Notes: generated by a model not told the origin, from the sequence alone. Shown: positions 42,680 through 51,989, counted from the first letter of the stretch. The stretch is 64,000 bases of DNA from Alphaproteobacteria bacterium (GCA_021774335.1 JAJFJD010000046.1:124001-188000); one strand, 5' to 3'. Program-made: numbers and translations.

Positions 42680-42738
42680 ACCGCGCGAAAGCGCGCAGAC
42701 GTTACATTGAATTTGAATGTACGGAATAGGCGGAAACG

Positions 42739-42873
42739 CTAGTTCAGGCTGGTCGCCGGCAGTGCCCAATAGAACATTATGAAGACAATTGCCGCGCCGA
42801 GGCCGTAACCACCAAGCGTCGTCCAGAAATTCATTTCATCCGGCATGGGATCGTTCGGGTCTTCGACATTCAT
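42739..42873 (-). CDS. 44-residue single-pass membrane protein
   Basis: A short gene on the minus strand. It encodes MNVEDPNDPMPDEMNFW followed by one hydrophobic segment (residues ~19-38, GGYGLGAAIVFIMFYWALPA) and a stop after ATSLN. AAGGA lies nine bases before the ATG. The acidic N-terminus, a single membrane helix and a good ribosome site all suggest a real small protein. It lies 74 bases before the YdjM-like gene's 3' end on the same strand. No family is recognised; it may be a subunit or regulator of a membrane enzyme. Confidence 0.65.
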   Translation of the reverse strand: MNVEDPNDPMPDEMNFWTTLGGYGLGAAIVFIMFYWALPATSLN

Positions 42874-42947
42874 CGGCTGCGTTCCTTTCGATCTCGCTGA
42901 TTATCCCCTCCCCACCGGGGGCGGTCAACCGCAGAGGTCGCAAGTCA

Positions 42948-44036
42948 TCAGCAGGGAACAGTGGCTGCTCCGCGTGCAGCGGCGAGACGCCGACTACCCA
43001 ACGAAACCGCCGCGTTCGCTTCGACCGGCCGGATCACGCGGTCGCCTCGGATTCCGGCCCATAGCCATTCTCCGTCGCCGGGTGCACCCCGCACCGGCTG
43101 GAGACGCCGCGGCGGAACATCGGCGATATCCGCACCCCGCCGCTCCGCGACTACAAAGCGAAAGACATACTGCGGCGTCAGGCCCATCCGCAGATCACTC
43201 ACGGTGATCCCATCGGCGTCCGCGTCGAACCGCACGAAGCCATTGCTGAAATCGATCAGAGTTTCGACCACGCCGTTGCCGGACCAACAGGCGATCGATT
43301 GTGGCTTGCGCGGATGCACATAGGTCGTGACGGCATCATCGCCACCAAACAGCGGCAGGTACAGATTGATGTAGCGGGCTCCATCGACCGCGACCGCCCG
43401 CCAGAACACGGTGTTGAACGGCGTCGGCGTAACGAACAGCCGTTCCGCCTTGATCCCGGCCTTGGCCAGATGGGCCTGAACGCGGGATTTGGCGATCTGC
43501 TGTCCCGCGGCCGTCCACCCGAGATACCCGGTCGATAGGATCAAGGCTGCTGCAAGGGCTTTGCCGAAGCGCGGCGTCCAGGATTTTAAGAACAAGGCCC
43601 ACACCGTGACGATCAGCAGCGGCAGCGTATAGGCGGGGTCGATGATGAAGACCGACCCCAGCCCGAGCGGTTCCAGCCAAATTGGCCAGAACAATCGGGT
43701 GCCGTAAATCGTCATCGCGTCCAGCAAGGCATGCGTCGCCAGACACAGGAAAACCGCGAGATAGGTCTGCACGCGGGCGTCCCGCAGCGAAGGCACCAAC
43801 CGCCGCAACCCTTCGCCGAGGATCGGCGTCACGACGGCATGGACCAAGAGCGAATGCGATATCCCCCGATGCAGGACGAAACTGTCCACCGGGTCGTCGA
43901 ACGGCCAGAACACGTCCGCATCCGGCAAGCTGCCAAGCAAGCCGCCGGTCAACGCGGCCTTCCGCACGCCCATGCGCCGGCCCAGGACGGCCGTTCCGAC
44001 CGCCGCGCCTAGAACGAATTGCGTTGCTGAATCCAT
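42948..44036 (-). CDS. YdjM/DUF457-like membrane-bound metal-dependent hydrolase family protein
   Basis: A 362-residue membrane protein. The N-terminal ~200 residues match the YdjM/DUF457 type: GGLLGSLPDADVFW, LHRGISHSLLVHA and CLATHALLDAMTIYG, giving the conserved Asp and His residues thought to bind metal, among about five hydrophobic segments. The C-terminal ~160 residues are a soluble domain (FWRAVAVDGARYINLYLPLFGG..., DLRMGL). Relatives such as LexA-regulated YdjM have unknown function, possibly lipid or DNA-damage related. I use ATG 44036 (MDSATQFVLGAA). Confidence 0.85.
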   Translation of the reverse strand: MDSATQFVLGAAVGTAVLGRRMGVRKAALTGGLLGSLPDADVFWPFDDPVDSFVLHRGISHSLLVHAVVTPILGEGLRRLVPSLRDARVQTYLAVFLCLATHALLDAMTIYGTRLFWPIWLEPLGLGSVFIIDPAYTLPLLIVTVWALFLKSWTPRFGKALAAALILSTGYLGWTAAGQQIAKSRVQAHLAKAGIKAERLFVTPTPFNTVFWRAVAVDGARYINLYLPLFGGDDAVTTYVHPRKPQSIACWSGNGVVETLIDFSNGFVRFDADADGITVSDLRMGLTPQYVFRFVVAERRGADIADVPPRRLQPVRGAPGDGEWLWAGIRGDRVIRPVEANAAVSLGSRRLAAARGAATVPC

Positions 44037-44210
44037 CGACGGACTCCGACTCACCCTATACATTTGCCGTGACGACCGCGCGCGGCCATCCTTCTGCGAG
44101 CCATTTAGTACACCATTCTCCGATTGACAGGGGAGGCATGGTCGAGAAACTGAAGGACACACCTATTCCGGCATTCGCCGGCCGCCTCAAGACCCATCCG
44201 GGAGGACCGA

Positions 44211-45611
44211 ATGTTCAACGACAAGCGCGGGCTCGCCATGACCGCCTCGAGCCAGGACGCCGTCGATGCCTTCGATAGCTGCGTCGATGAATTCCTTGCC
44301 TCCGGCCGCGACGCGGCGCTGCTTTTGAAGAAAGTCTCCGACGTCGATCCCGAAATGATCATGGGCCAATGCCTGCGAGGGTACTTCCAACGATTGCCCG
44401 CACAGGCCCATCTCGCAGCGCAGAGCGGCGACAGCCTCGCCAACGCCCAAAGCCTTACCGCGACGGCAAGCGAGCGCGAACAGAAGCATGTCGCCGCGCT
44501 GGCGGCATGGTGCGACGGTGATATCCGCAAGACCACGGCGCTGTGGGACGAAATCCTGCTGGATCATCCGAGGGATATTCTCGCGATGCGTCTGGCGCAC
44601 ACGATGCATTTTTTTCTCGGCGACTTGGCGCAGATGCGCGATTCGATGGCCCGCGTCATGCCGCACTGGACCGAAGACCTACCGGGTTACGGTTTCGTGC
44701 TCGGCTGCCGCGCCTTCACCTTCGAGGAAACCCACGAGTTCGAACCGGCCGAGAGGCTCGGCCGCCGCGCGGTAGAGATCAACGAGAACGACATCTGGGC
44801 CGGCCACTGCGTCGCCCATGTCCTGGAAGCGCAAGGACGGCGGCAGGATGGCATCGTCTGGATCGACGAACACGAGACCGCATGGCAGAAGCGCGGCATC
44901 TTCGCGCATCACATGTGGTGGCACCGGGCCCTGCACTATTTAGAGCTGGAGCGATTCGACGACGTGCTGGCAGCCTACGACCGGCAGTTCTGGACCGAGC
45001 CGTCGGAAGACAACATCGACATCTGCAACGCCGCCAGCATGCTGATGCGGCTCGACATGCTGGGCCTCGACGTGGGCGATCGCTGGGAAACGGTGGCCGA
45101 TGTCAGCGCCAACCGCATCGCGCCGCTGCAACAGCGCCTGCGCCCGTTCAACGATCTGCATTTCATGATGGCCTTGGCCATGGCGGGACGGCGCGACGAA
45201 GCCGAGACGCTGCTGGCGTCGATGCGCGACTTCCGCGACAGCCAGGACAACGAGGACGCGACGATTACCCCGACCTACCGCGACGCCGGAATCCCAATCG
45301 CCGAAGCGACGCTTGCCTATGCGGCAGAGGACTATAGCCGGGTGATCGATATCATGCGCGAGACCCGGTACCATATGGTACCGCTCGGCGGAAGTTGGGC
45401 GCAGCGGGATGTCTGGGTACGGATGTTCCTGCATGCCGCCATCAAAGACGGCCAGCACGGCCTCGCCCGCGCCCTGCTTGCCGAGCGCACTGCCGACAAC
45501 CCGTCCAGCGCGCCGTCCTGGAAGCTCTACGCCGACGCATTGGACCAGTGCGGTGATGCGGACACCGCCGGCACCGCCCGCGCGCGTGCCGCCGAACTGC
45601 TGGCGGCCTAG
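44211..45611 (+). CDS. Tetratricopeptide repeat protein, TTC38-like
   Basis: A 466-residue protein matching the TTC38 type found in many proteobacteria: SASEREQKHVAAL-like TASEREQKHVAALAAW, LDHPRDILAMRLAHTMHFFLGD, PGYGFVLGCRAFTFEE, WAGHCVAHVLEAQGRRQDGIVWI and HHMWWHRALHYLELERFDDVL. It is a chain of helical repeats with no signal peptide, so it is cytosolic and likely a scaffold. GGGAGGA precedes the ATG. It is followed by an MFS gene 53 bases downstream. Molecular function is unknown. Confidence 0.87.
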   Translation: MFNDKRGLAMTASSQDAVDAFDSCVDEFLASGRDAALLLKKVSDVDPEMIMGQCLRGYFQRLPAQAHLAAQSGDSLANAQSLTATASEREQKHVAALAAWCDGDIRKTTALWDEILLDHPRDILAMRLAHTMHFFLGDLAQMRDSMARVMPHWTEDLPGYGFVLGCRAFTFEETHEFEPAERLGRRAVEINENDIWAGHCVAHVLEAQGRRQDGIVWIDEHETAWQKRGIFAHHMWWHRALHYLELERFDDVLAAYDRQFWTEPSEDNIDICNAASMLMRLDMLGLDVGDRWETVADVSANRIAPLQQRLRPFNDLHFMMALAMAGRRDEAETLLASMRDFRDSQDNEDATITPTYRDAGIPIAEATLAYAAEDYSRVIDIMRETRYHMVPLGGSWAQRDVWVRMFLHAAIKDGQHGLARALLAERTADNPSSAPSWKLYADALDQCGDADTAGTARARAAELLAA

Positions 45612-45664
45612 TCCCGATGGACCACTACCGCGACACCACTGCATGATCACCGCATGACCGCCGC

Positions 45665-46888
45665 ATGACCGCGACCACGCCGGCGCCCCGGTCGGACACG
45701 CTGGTGATCGGGTTGGTCGGGCTCGCGCATCTGTTGTCGCATTTCTATCAGATCGCGCTGGCGCCACTGTTTCCGCTACTGCGTGCGGAATTCGGCGTCA
45801 GCTATACCGCGCTCGGACTGATCATTTCGCTGTTCTACGGCGTCTCCGGGATGTGTCAGGCCTTCGTCGGCATCCTGGTCGACCGCTACGGCGGTGACCG
45901 GCTGATGCTGTTCGGTATTCTGACGATGTCGACCTCTGTCATGCTGATGGGGCTGGCGCCGGCCTATTGGGTCCTGCTGCCGCTGGCGGCAATATCGGCG
46001 CTCGGCAACTCCGTGTTTCATCCGGCGGATCTCTCGATCCTGTCGGCCAAGGTCAGCTCAGACCGGCTCGGGCGGGCCTTTGGCATCCATGGCTTCGGCG
46101 GCACCTGCGGGTATTTCCTGTCGCCGATCATCGTCTATTACGGCGTCGCGAGTTTCGCCGGTTGGCGCGCCGGCCTGATCACCGCCGGACTGATCGGCTG
46201 GGGTGCGGCCCTACTGATATTTCGGTACCGCGACGTCCTGCGCATGCCGGCCGGTCAAGCCGCCGGCGCGGAGGCAGTGCCGAGCCTCGCTTTCTACAGT
46301 CGGCTCGTCCGGAACCTTCCGCTGATGGCCGCATTCGTCTATTTCGCCCTGATCGCGGGCGCGCTCGCCGGAGTACAGAATTTCTCCGTCACCGCGCTGG
46401 TCGAAATGTATGGCGCGCCCTTGGCGCTGGCGACCGCGGGATTGACCGGCTATCTCGGCGGCAATGCGGCGGGAATCCTACTTGGCGGCGAATTGGCCGA
46501 CCGGTTCCCGCGCCACGCGCTGATCGCCACCATCGGCCTTATCGCCGGCGCGGCGGCGATGGGTACCATCGCTATGGTCCCGCTGCCGATGATGGCGGTC
46601 ATCCCTCTGCTGGCGACCGGTGGGTTCTTCCTCGGTATGACCGGCCCGTCGCGCGATATCCTCGTGCGTGCCGCAACGCCTGCAGGGGCAACCGGCAAGG
46701 TGTTCGGTTTCGTCTACTCGGGACTGGACCTTGGCGGCGCGCTGGGGCCGCTGCTGTTCGGCTGGCTGATGGACGGCGGCAATTTCCGAGGCGTCTTCAT
46801 CGCCATCGCCGCGATGTATCTCTGCGGCATTCTCAGTGTGTTGCAGCTCAAGCGCGGCGCGCAGGTTAGCGGCGAAGCGCCAAGGTAA
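45665..46888 (+). CDS. MFS transporter, fosmidomycin-resistance-like group (paralogue of 1165-2421)
   Basis: A 407-residue transporter with ~12 hydrophobic helices. It matches the protein at 1165-2421 through the N-terminal half: LAHLLSHFYQIALAPLF, EFGVSYTALGL, LVDRYGGDRLM and GNSVFHPADLSILS. Both fit the FSR-like group. The two genes lie over 40 kb apart and differ too much to be a recent duplication. A strong hairpin follows the stop and probably ends this transcript together with the TTC38-like gene. Substrate unknown. Confidence 0.85.
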   Translation: MTATTPAPRSDTLVIGLVGLAHLLSHFYQIALAPLFPLLRAEFGVSYTALGLIISLFYGVSGMCQAFVGILVDRYGGDRLMLFGILTMSTSVMLMGLAPAYWVLLPLAAISALGNSVFHPADLSILSAKVSSDRLGRAFGIHGFGGTCGYFLSPIIVYYGVASFAGWRAGLITAGLIGWGAALLIFRYRDVLRMPAGQAAGAEAVPSLAFYSRLVRNLPLMAAFVYFALIAGALAGVQNFSVTALVEMYGAPLALATAGLTGYLGGNAAGILLGGELADRFPRHALIATIGLIAGAAAMGTIAMVPLPMMAVIPLLATGGFFLGMTGPSRDILVRAATPAGATGKVFGFVYSGLDLGGALGPLLFGWLMDGGNFRGVFIAIAAMYLCGILSVLQLKRGAQVSGEAPR

Positions 46889-46894
46889 AACGAA

Positions 46895-46923
46895 ACCGGC
46901 CGATCCTGGGAGGATCGGCCGGT
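46895..46923 (+). terminator. Perfect 12-bp hairpin after the MFS gene
   Basis: ACCGGCCGATCC-tggga-GGATCGGCCGGT begins seven bases after the MFS stop. The stem is perfect, the loop is 5 bases, and the following sequence has no T-run, so it may need Rho or act as an mRNA end-stabiliser. It also faces the 3' end of the DM13 gene and could serve both strands. Confidence 0.7.
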
Positions 46924-47036
46924 GGCTTGGTCCCAACATTCGGGAGGGGGAGAGAGGAGGAGAAAACCCAAGCAGGAACCAAGCCATGGTCGAAGCGCCT
47001 CTTGGGTGGAGAGCCGCCTCTGGGGGAGAGACCGAT

Positions 47037-47438
47037 TTATTTCAGCGACGCAACGCCGAGCGGAACACTGAACTTTTCACACCAGACATAGAACTCGTTG
47101 TATTTTGAGGCGTCGACGCCGGCCGGCACCTTGTAGACCTGCAACCCGGTCTTCTTGCTGAGATGCGCGATCTTGGCCGCCGAATCGTATTTGCCGTCCT
47201 TACCAAAACCGAGTTTCGGGTCGGGCGCGCCGTCCAGCGAAAAATCTTGGTCGAGGATGACCAGCGTGCCGGTCGCCGTCTTCACGACGGTGATGCCACC
47301 ACTGGTGACATGCTTGCTGGCGCCCCGGAAGGTTCCCGACGACACGACGTCGCTTCCCGCCTGTACCGGGGCCGAGACGGAGAAGAGCAGAGCTAAGGCT
47401 AGGGCAGCGCCGCCGATCGATTTTAAAATTCCATGCAT
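47037..47438 (-). CDS. Secreted DM13-domain protein
   Basis: A 133-residue protein with a signal peptide (residues 1-~27, ending VQAG) and a DM13 domain: GTFRGASKHVTSGGITVVK, VILDQDFSLDGAPDPKLGFG and the C-terminal YNEFYVWCEKFSVPLGVASL. DM13 has a conserved cysteine (here in VWCEKF) and has been proposed to take part in electron transfer. It is divergent from a TetR gene 190 bases away that may control it. Not part of the MFS transcript. Confidence 0.9.
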   Translation of the reverse strand: MHGILKSIGGAALALALLFSVSAPVQAGSDVVSSGTFRGASKHVTSGGITVVKTATGTLVILDQDFSLDGAPDPKLGFGKDGKYDSAAKIAHLSKKTGLQVYKVPAGVDASKYNEFYVWCEKFSVPLGVASLK

Positions 47439-47587
47439 TTCGCGGTCCTGTTTCTTTTTCGGGCAACGCGTTCTCGCGCTGCTAACGAATCCAATCTATG
47501 TTTTTTATCGTTCGGTATAAAACCACGATCAATGACATTCGTGTGAGGGACTCGCGATCTCGACGGAAATCGGATAATTCTTTACCG

Positions 47588-47597
47588 ATTGATCAAT
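47588..47597. promoter_or_regulatory. Palindrome in the TetR/DM13 intergenic region
   Basis: ATTGATCAAT, a perfect 10-base palindrome 31 bases before the TetR start. A site for the TetR protein on its own promoter is the natural guess. Confidence 0.35.
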
Positions 47598-47627
47598 TAT
47601 TAAACTCTTCGACCGGATAATCCCTGC

Positions 47628-48203
47628 ATGGCAAGGCCACGAGAATTCGACCCAGAGAATGTCCTGTCGGCGGCAACCGCGTTGTTTTGGCGAAGCGGAT
47701 ATGCGGGCACGTCGCTGGCGCAGCTCGATCGCGCCGTCGGGATCAACCGCGCCAGCCTGTACAATGCTTTCGGCGACAAGCGCAGGCTGTTCCTGGCCTG
47801 TCTCGACCATTATGGCGGGCGTGAGATCAGCGCCGCCGTCGACCTGTTGTCGGGTCCGGAAACCGGGGACGCCAAAGTGCGAAAGCTCTTCAACGGGCCG
47901 GTCAAGGCGGTGCTGAACGGCAAGGACCGACGCGGTTGTCTTCTCTGCAACAGTGCGGTGGAAGTCGCGCCACACGACCCGCAGGTCGAGGCGGCGGTGA
48001 TGCAGCATCTGAATCGCCTAAGGGACGCCATCGCCGCAGTGCTGGCCGCCGACAAGTCTGGGGAATCCCGCAAGGCGTCAATCCGCCGCGCCGATCAACT
48101 GACCGCCAGCTACATGGGGTTGCACGTCATGGCCAAGGCCGGCGCGCCGGTGGCCCAACTCAAACGCATCGCGGCCGGGGCGGACGTCCTGCTCAATTCA
48201 TGA
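47628..48203 (+). CDS. TetR-family regulator
   Basis: A 191-residue TetR protein with its DNA-binding domain at residues 8-55 (FDPENVLSAATALFWRSGYAGTSLAQLDRAVGINRASLYNAFGDKRRLF) and a helical ligand domain. The MARPREFD start and CLLCNSAVEVAPHDP stretch fit the AcrR/NemR-like group in which a cysteine pair can sense electrophiles; here the cysteines are in RRGCLLCN. It diverges from the DM13 gene and converges on a cupin gene. Confidence 0.9.
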   Translation: MARPREFDPENVLSAATALFWRSGYAGTSLAQLDRAVGINRASLYNAFGDKRRLFLACLDHYGGREISAAVDLLSGPETGDAKVRKLFNGPVKAVLNGKDRRGCLLCNSAVEVAPHDPQVEAAVMQHLNRLRDAIAAVLAADKSGESRKASIRRADQLTASYMGLHVMAKAGAPVAQLKRIAAGADVLLNS

Positions 48204-48214
48204 GACCCTAACGA

Positions 48215-48691
48215 CTAGTACGGGTCTCCGTTCCCGCGCGTGAACTTCGCGTCCGGCTGCCCGCGCCCCACCATCTGCATGTCGATGTCGCTATAACGGC
48301 AGGAGTCGCCCGGCCGGCGACTACCGATTTCGAGTAGCGTTACCGGCGTATCGCTCTTGTTGACGAGATGGTGGCCGTTCTCGTTTCCGGCCGCAAACCC
48401 GGCGATGCTGCCCGGCTGCAGAACTGTCTCGCCTTCATCGGTAATCAACGTCGGCGTTCCGTCGATCACGTAGATGAACTCGTCCTCGTTTGTGTGCCAG
48501 TGCCGTTGCGACGACCAGCTTTGCGGCGGCAACACCTCAAGATTGACGCCAAAGTCGGTCAGGCCGAATTGGTCGCCAAGTCGCCGCCGGACCCGGTCCA
48601 TGCAGGGTTCATTGAAAGGCGATGGATAGCCGGAGCCGCTTTCCGTGGGAATGTCGAAGACGTCTTTGATGGCGGGACTTTCTTTCGGCAT
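48215..48691 (-). CDS. Cupin-domain protein
   Basis: A 158-residue cupin. The metal site is set by HWHTNEDEFIYVIDG (His-x-His and Glu) in the first motif, and the second motif is GIAGFAAGNENGHHLVNKS (PGSIAGFAAG..HH). Such small cupins include dioxygenases, isomerases and storage-type proteins. The ATG at 48691 has AGGAG ahead; an upstream in-frame start is less suitable. It is followed at 90 bases upstream by a VOC protein on the same strand, possibly one transcript. Function unknown. Confidence 0.87.
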   Translation of the reverse strand: MPKESPAIKDVFDIPTESGSGYPSPFNEPCMDRVRRRLGDQFGLTDFGVNLEVLPPQSWSSQRHWHTNEDEFIYVIDGTPTLITDEGETVLQPGSIAGFAAGNENGHHLVNKSDTPVTLLEIGSRRPGDSCRYSDIDMQMVGRGQPDAKFTRGNGDPY

Positions 48692-48780
48692 AGGATGCTC
48701 CTGGGTAAGTCGCCGCACCGATCCGCGCGGCCCTAACCGAGTCTATGCAATTCCCCGCCGCCGCGCATCGAAAAGCAGGA

Positions 48781-49185
48781 TCAGCCCGTGTAATGCTTTA
48801 ATTCCAACCGGTTGCCGTCGGGGTCGGAGAAGTAGATCGACTCCCCTTCGCCACGCGCGCCCCACACCTGACGCGGGCCGTCGATTTCGACCCCGTCGCT
48901 TTCGAGCCGGCCTTGCACGGTCTCCCATCCGGCTTTGTCTACGACAAGGCAGAAATGGTTGAGGTTGGGCGCCGCCGCCGGGTCCTTCTTATGCATCTTC
49001 GGCGGGAACAGGTCGATGATGGTGCCTTCGTTCAGCCGTACCGACGGAAAGGAAACGTCGCCCGCGCGGTATTCGTCGAGCCGCTCCGGCTCCATCCCCA
49101 ACACCCGCGTGTAGAAATCGATCATCGACGTCTCGTCCTGCACATTCAAAACGATATGGTCCATGGTGATTTGCATCAGCGTCAT
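48781..49185 (-). CDS. VOC-family (glyoxalase/dioxygenase fold) protein
   Basis: A 134-residue protein with the paired beta-alpha-beta-beta-beta units of the VOC fold. Metal ligands fit His in MDHIVLNV, His in LNHFCLVV and Glu in LELKHYTG, as in glyoxalase-like proteins. The start could be ATG 49185 or the internal ATG at 49176 (MQITMDHI); the first is nearer to GGAGAGGA. It is upstream of the cupin gene on the same strand. Likely a lyase, dioxygenase or resistance protein; substrate unknown. Confidence 0.88.
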   Translation of the reverse strand: MTLMQITMDHIVLNVQDETSMIDFYTRVLGMEPERLDEYRAGDVSFPSVRLNEGTIIDLFPPKMHKKDPAAAPNLNHFCLVVDKAGWETVQGRLESDGVEIDGPRQVWGARGEGESIYFSDPDGNRLELKHYTG

Positions 49186-49393
49186 TCCTCTCCTGAAAAG
49201 CGCAGTTAGCGCTCACCTGAAGATTTCAACATAGGCTGCAACCGCCCGCTGGCAATATCACACGGCGATTCCGACCCTGTCCGGTGTCGAGACGATTGAC
49301 CCAGCTAGCGCAAGGCTTCACCATTCGCAGGTTGCGCCCGATAGCGCCGATCCTTCCGAGCACCCCGCCACAAATCCAGCACCGAGAGAGTCC

Positions 49394-50356
49394 ATGGACC
49401 TGAACGACACCACGATTCATTTCATCCATCCCGCTTATCAGTTGTCGCCGCTGTTCGAAAAGCGCGACACCGGGATCAAGCATTTCCAATCCTGGACCAA
49501 GGACGACGCCTATGCCCGCATGGGCGACGGCGACGTTATCGTCGCGTCGGGCTATTGGGACAATGATATGTTGGAGACTGCCGACCGGTTGAAATTCATC
49601 CAGGTCTGCGGCGCGGGCTACGACAAGTTCGACCCGGAGGCAATCCGGGCAAAGAGCGTACGACTCGCCAACGCCAGCGGCGTCAACGTCAACGCGGTGA
49701 GCGATCACGCTCTGGCGCTGACCCTTGGTCTGACGCGGCTGATCCACACCGGGCGCGACAATCAACGCAAAGCACACTGGCGCGGCATGATCTCGGATCT
49801 CTCGCAGCGCGAAGAGGAATTGCCCGGCAAGACGATGCTGATCTTTGGCCTCGGCAAGATCGGCGGCCGCACCGCCAAACTGGCCAAGGCCTTCGACATG
49901 AACGTCATCGGACTGAAGCGCGATACCTCGACCCCGGTCGAGCATGTCGACGAACTGCACCCGTCGGGCGATCTGCTGTCGCTGTTGCCTCGCGCCGACG
50001 TGGTGGTTCTGACCTGTCCACTGACGGAGGAAACGAAGAATACCATCGACGCCGCGGCGCTCGCCGCGATGAAACCGTCGGCCTATCTCGTCAACGTGGC
50101 GCGCGGCGGATGCGTCGATCAGGATGCGCTGATCGCGGCGCTGAATGACAACCAGATCGCCGGCGCCGGGATCGACGTGACGGTGACGGAACCATTGGAG
50201 GCGGAGTCGCCGCTGTGGGGTTTCGAAAACGTCATTCTGACACCGCATACCGGCGGCGAGACGCGCAATTACGAAGATAACGTGATCGACATTTTGCTCG
50301 AAAATCTCAACCGCCTGTCACGCGGCGACGAGCCGCTGCACAACCAGGTCGTCTGA
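49394..50356 (+). CDS. D-isomer-specific 2-hydroxyacid dehydrogenase
   Basis: A 320-residue NAD(P)-linked dehydrogenase. The nucleotide-binding GLGKIGG is near residues 154-160; catalytic Arg, Glu and His are in NVARGGCVDQDAL, GIDVTVTEPLEAESPLW and TPHTGGETRNY. It reduces or oxidises 2-oxo/2-hydroxy acids such as glyoxylate, hydroxypyruvate or phosphoglycerate. GAGAG lies ahead of the ATG. The next gene, a flavoprotein, begins 14 bases after it, so they are likely one operon. Confidence 0.93.
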   Translation: MDLNDTTIHFIHPAYQLSPLFEKRDTGIKHFQSWTKDDAYARMGDGDVIVASGYWDNDMLETADRLKFIQVCGAGYDKFDPEAIRAKSVRLANASGVNVNAVSDHALALTLGLTRLIHTGRDNQRKAHWRGMISDLSQREEELPGKTMLIFGLGKIGGRTAKLAKAFDMNVIGLKRDTSTPVEHVDELHPSGDLLSLLPRADVVVLTCPLTEETKNTIDAAALAAMKPSAYLVNVARGGCVDQDALIAALNDNQIAGAGIDVTVTEPLEAESPLWGFENVILTPHTGGETRNYEDNVIDILLENLNRLSRGDEPLHNQVV

Positions 50357-50369
50357 CCGCGAGCCAGCC

Positions 50370-51989
50370 ATGCCGAAAAACCGCCATCAGGTTGACATTG
50401 TCGTCATCGGGACCGGTGCCGCCGGATTAAGCGCGGCGCTGGCGGCACGCGTTTCGGGCGCCAGCGTGCTGGTCGTTGAGAAATCGGAGGTCGCCGGTGG
50501 GACGACCGCAATGTCCGGCGGCTGCATCTGGATTCCCGGCCACCACTATATGGCCGAATTGGGGGTCAGCGACTCCCGGGAAGCGGTGTTGGAGTATATC
50601 CGGGCCGTCTCACCCGACGGCTGGCACAATTTGGAAGAACCGCTCTGGGCTGCCTTCGTCGACCGCGCCCCCGAAATGCTGAAATTCGTCGAAGCGCACA
50701 GCCCGGCGCGGTTCAAACCCAATCGCGATCCCGATCCCTATGCCGAAGCGCCGGGTGGCATGGAATTCGGCCGCAATGTCTCACCGCGCCCGATCCGCCT
50801 CGGCATCCTCGGACCATGGCGGAACCGCGTCCGGCCACGCACGCTGTCGATCGAGTTGAGCTACGACGAGATCGTCGACACCCATTTCTATGCCAACCCA
50901 AAAAAGGGAATGATGCGTTTCTTCCCGCGCCTGTTGTGGCGGCACCTGCGCGGCATGCGCACGCGCGGCAACGCGCTGTCCATCGGCTTGCTGAAGGGCT
51001 GCCTCGACAAAGGCGTCGAGATCTGGCTCGAAAGCGCCGCCAAGCAGCTCATCACCGACGACGGCCGCGTGACTGGGCTCGAACTGGAGCGTGACGGTAC
51101 GACGGTGACGGTCGAAGCCGCGAAAGGCGTGATCCTCGCGAGCGGCGGCTTCGAATGGAATGCCGAGATGATGGCCGAGCATTTCCCCGGCCCTGTCGAA
51201 TGGACCGCCAGCCCGTCGACCAATACCGGTGACGGCCATCGCATGGCGGCCGATGTCGGCGCGCATCTCGACCGCATGGACCAGGCGCTCATCATGGGCA
51301 CGACGCCGGTGACCTATGAGGGCCGGCTACAGGGACAGCCAGCGGCCGATTATTTCCTGCCGCATTCCATGATCGTAAACCGGCACGGCAAGCGCTTCGT
51401 CAACGAGAAGCAGATGAATGTCGGCCTCGCCTTCGCGGAACGGGACCTGGACACCGACGAACCGCTGCACCTGCCCGCATGGCGCATCTACGACAGCCAG
51501 TTCGCCGAGAAATACCCGCATGCGCTGCCAAAGGCGTCAGTGCCGGGCAATCGCTTCAAGGCGGACACGCTTGCGGACCTTGCACGGCAGATCGATGTAG
51601 ACCCGGACGGGCTGGTCGATACCGCGCAACGGTTCAGTAATTTTGCCCGCGCCGGACAGGACGAAGACTTTGGCCGCGGCAGCACCGCCTGGGACCGCAA
51701 TCGTGGCGGCGACCCGACGCACGAACCAAGCCCCACGTTGGGGACGATCGAGCGTGCGCCGTTCTACGCCATGCCCTTCAAGGCGAGTTTCCTCGGCACC
51801 AAGGGCGGTGCGCGCACCAACGAACGTGCGGAAGTGCTGCGGCCTGACGGCACATCGATCCCAGGCCTTTACGCCGCCGGAAACGTGATGGCGAATGCTT
51901 TCGGGTCGAAAGGGGTCGGGGCCGGCACGACGCTCGGCCCATGCCTGACCTGGGGTTACATCGCCGGCTTGAGCGCCGCCGAGCGCTAG
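50370..51989 (+). CDS. FAD-dependent oxidoreductase, 3-ketosteroid dehydrogenase/fumarate reductase-like
   Basis: A 539-residue flavoprotein of the FAD-binding_2 family. The Rossmann motif VVIGTGAAGLSAALAA lies at residues 11-26, followed by VVEKSEVAGGTTAMSGGCIWIPGH. A second FAD contact is GVILASGGFEWN, and the C-terminus reads GLYAAGNVMANAFGSKGVGAGTTLGPCLTWGYIAG, as in 3-ketosteroid delta1-dehydrogenases. It may dehydrogenate a steroid-like ketone, but the substrate is uncertain; no other steroid genes lie nearby. Coupled with the hydroxyacid dehydrogenase. Confidence 0.9.
   Translation: MPKNRHQVDIVVIGTGAAGLSAALAARVSGASVLVVEKSEVAGGTTAMSGGCIWIPGHHYMAELGVSDSREAVLEYIRAVSPDGWHNLEEPLWAAFVDRAPEMLKFVEAHSPARFKPNRDPDPYAEAPGGMEFGRNVSPRPIRLGILGPWRNRVRPRTLSIELSYDEIVDTHFYANPKKGMMRFFPRLLWRHLRGMRTRGNALSIGLLKGCLDKGVEIWLESAAKQLITDDGRVTGLELERDGTTVTVEAAKGVILASGGFEWNAEMMAEHFPGPVEWTASPSTNTGDGHRMAADVGAHLDRMDQALIMGTTPVTYEGRLQGQPAADYFLPHSMIVNRHGKRFVNEKQMNVGLAFAERDLDTDEPLHLPAWRIYDSQFAEKYPHALPKASVPGNRFKADTLADLARQIDVDPDGLVDTAQRFSNFARAGQDEDFGRGSTAWDRNRGGDPTHEPSPTLGTIERAPFYAMPFKASFLGTKGGARTNERAEVLRPDGTSIPGLYAAGNVMANAFGSKGVGAGTTLGPCLTWGYIAGLSAAER

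Noticed and set aside
42682..42695. Hairpin CGCGC-gaaa-GCGCG after the NtaA-like gene
   Set aside because: Only a 5-bp stem in GC-rich DNA, no T-run; too weak to call a terminator.
44138..44278. Short plus-strand frame just before the TTC38-like gene
   Set aside because: GGGGAGG is only one base from its ATG, the product is arginine-rich, and it runs into the following gene in another frame.
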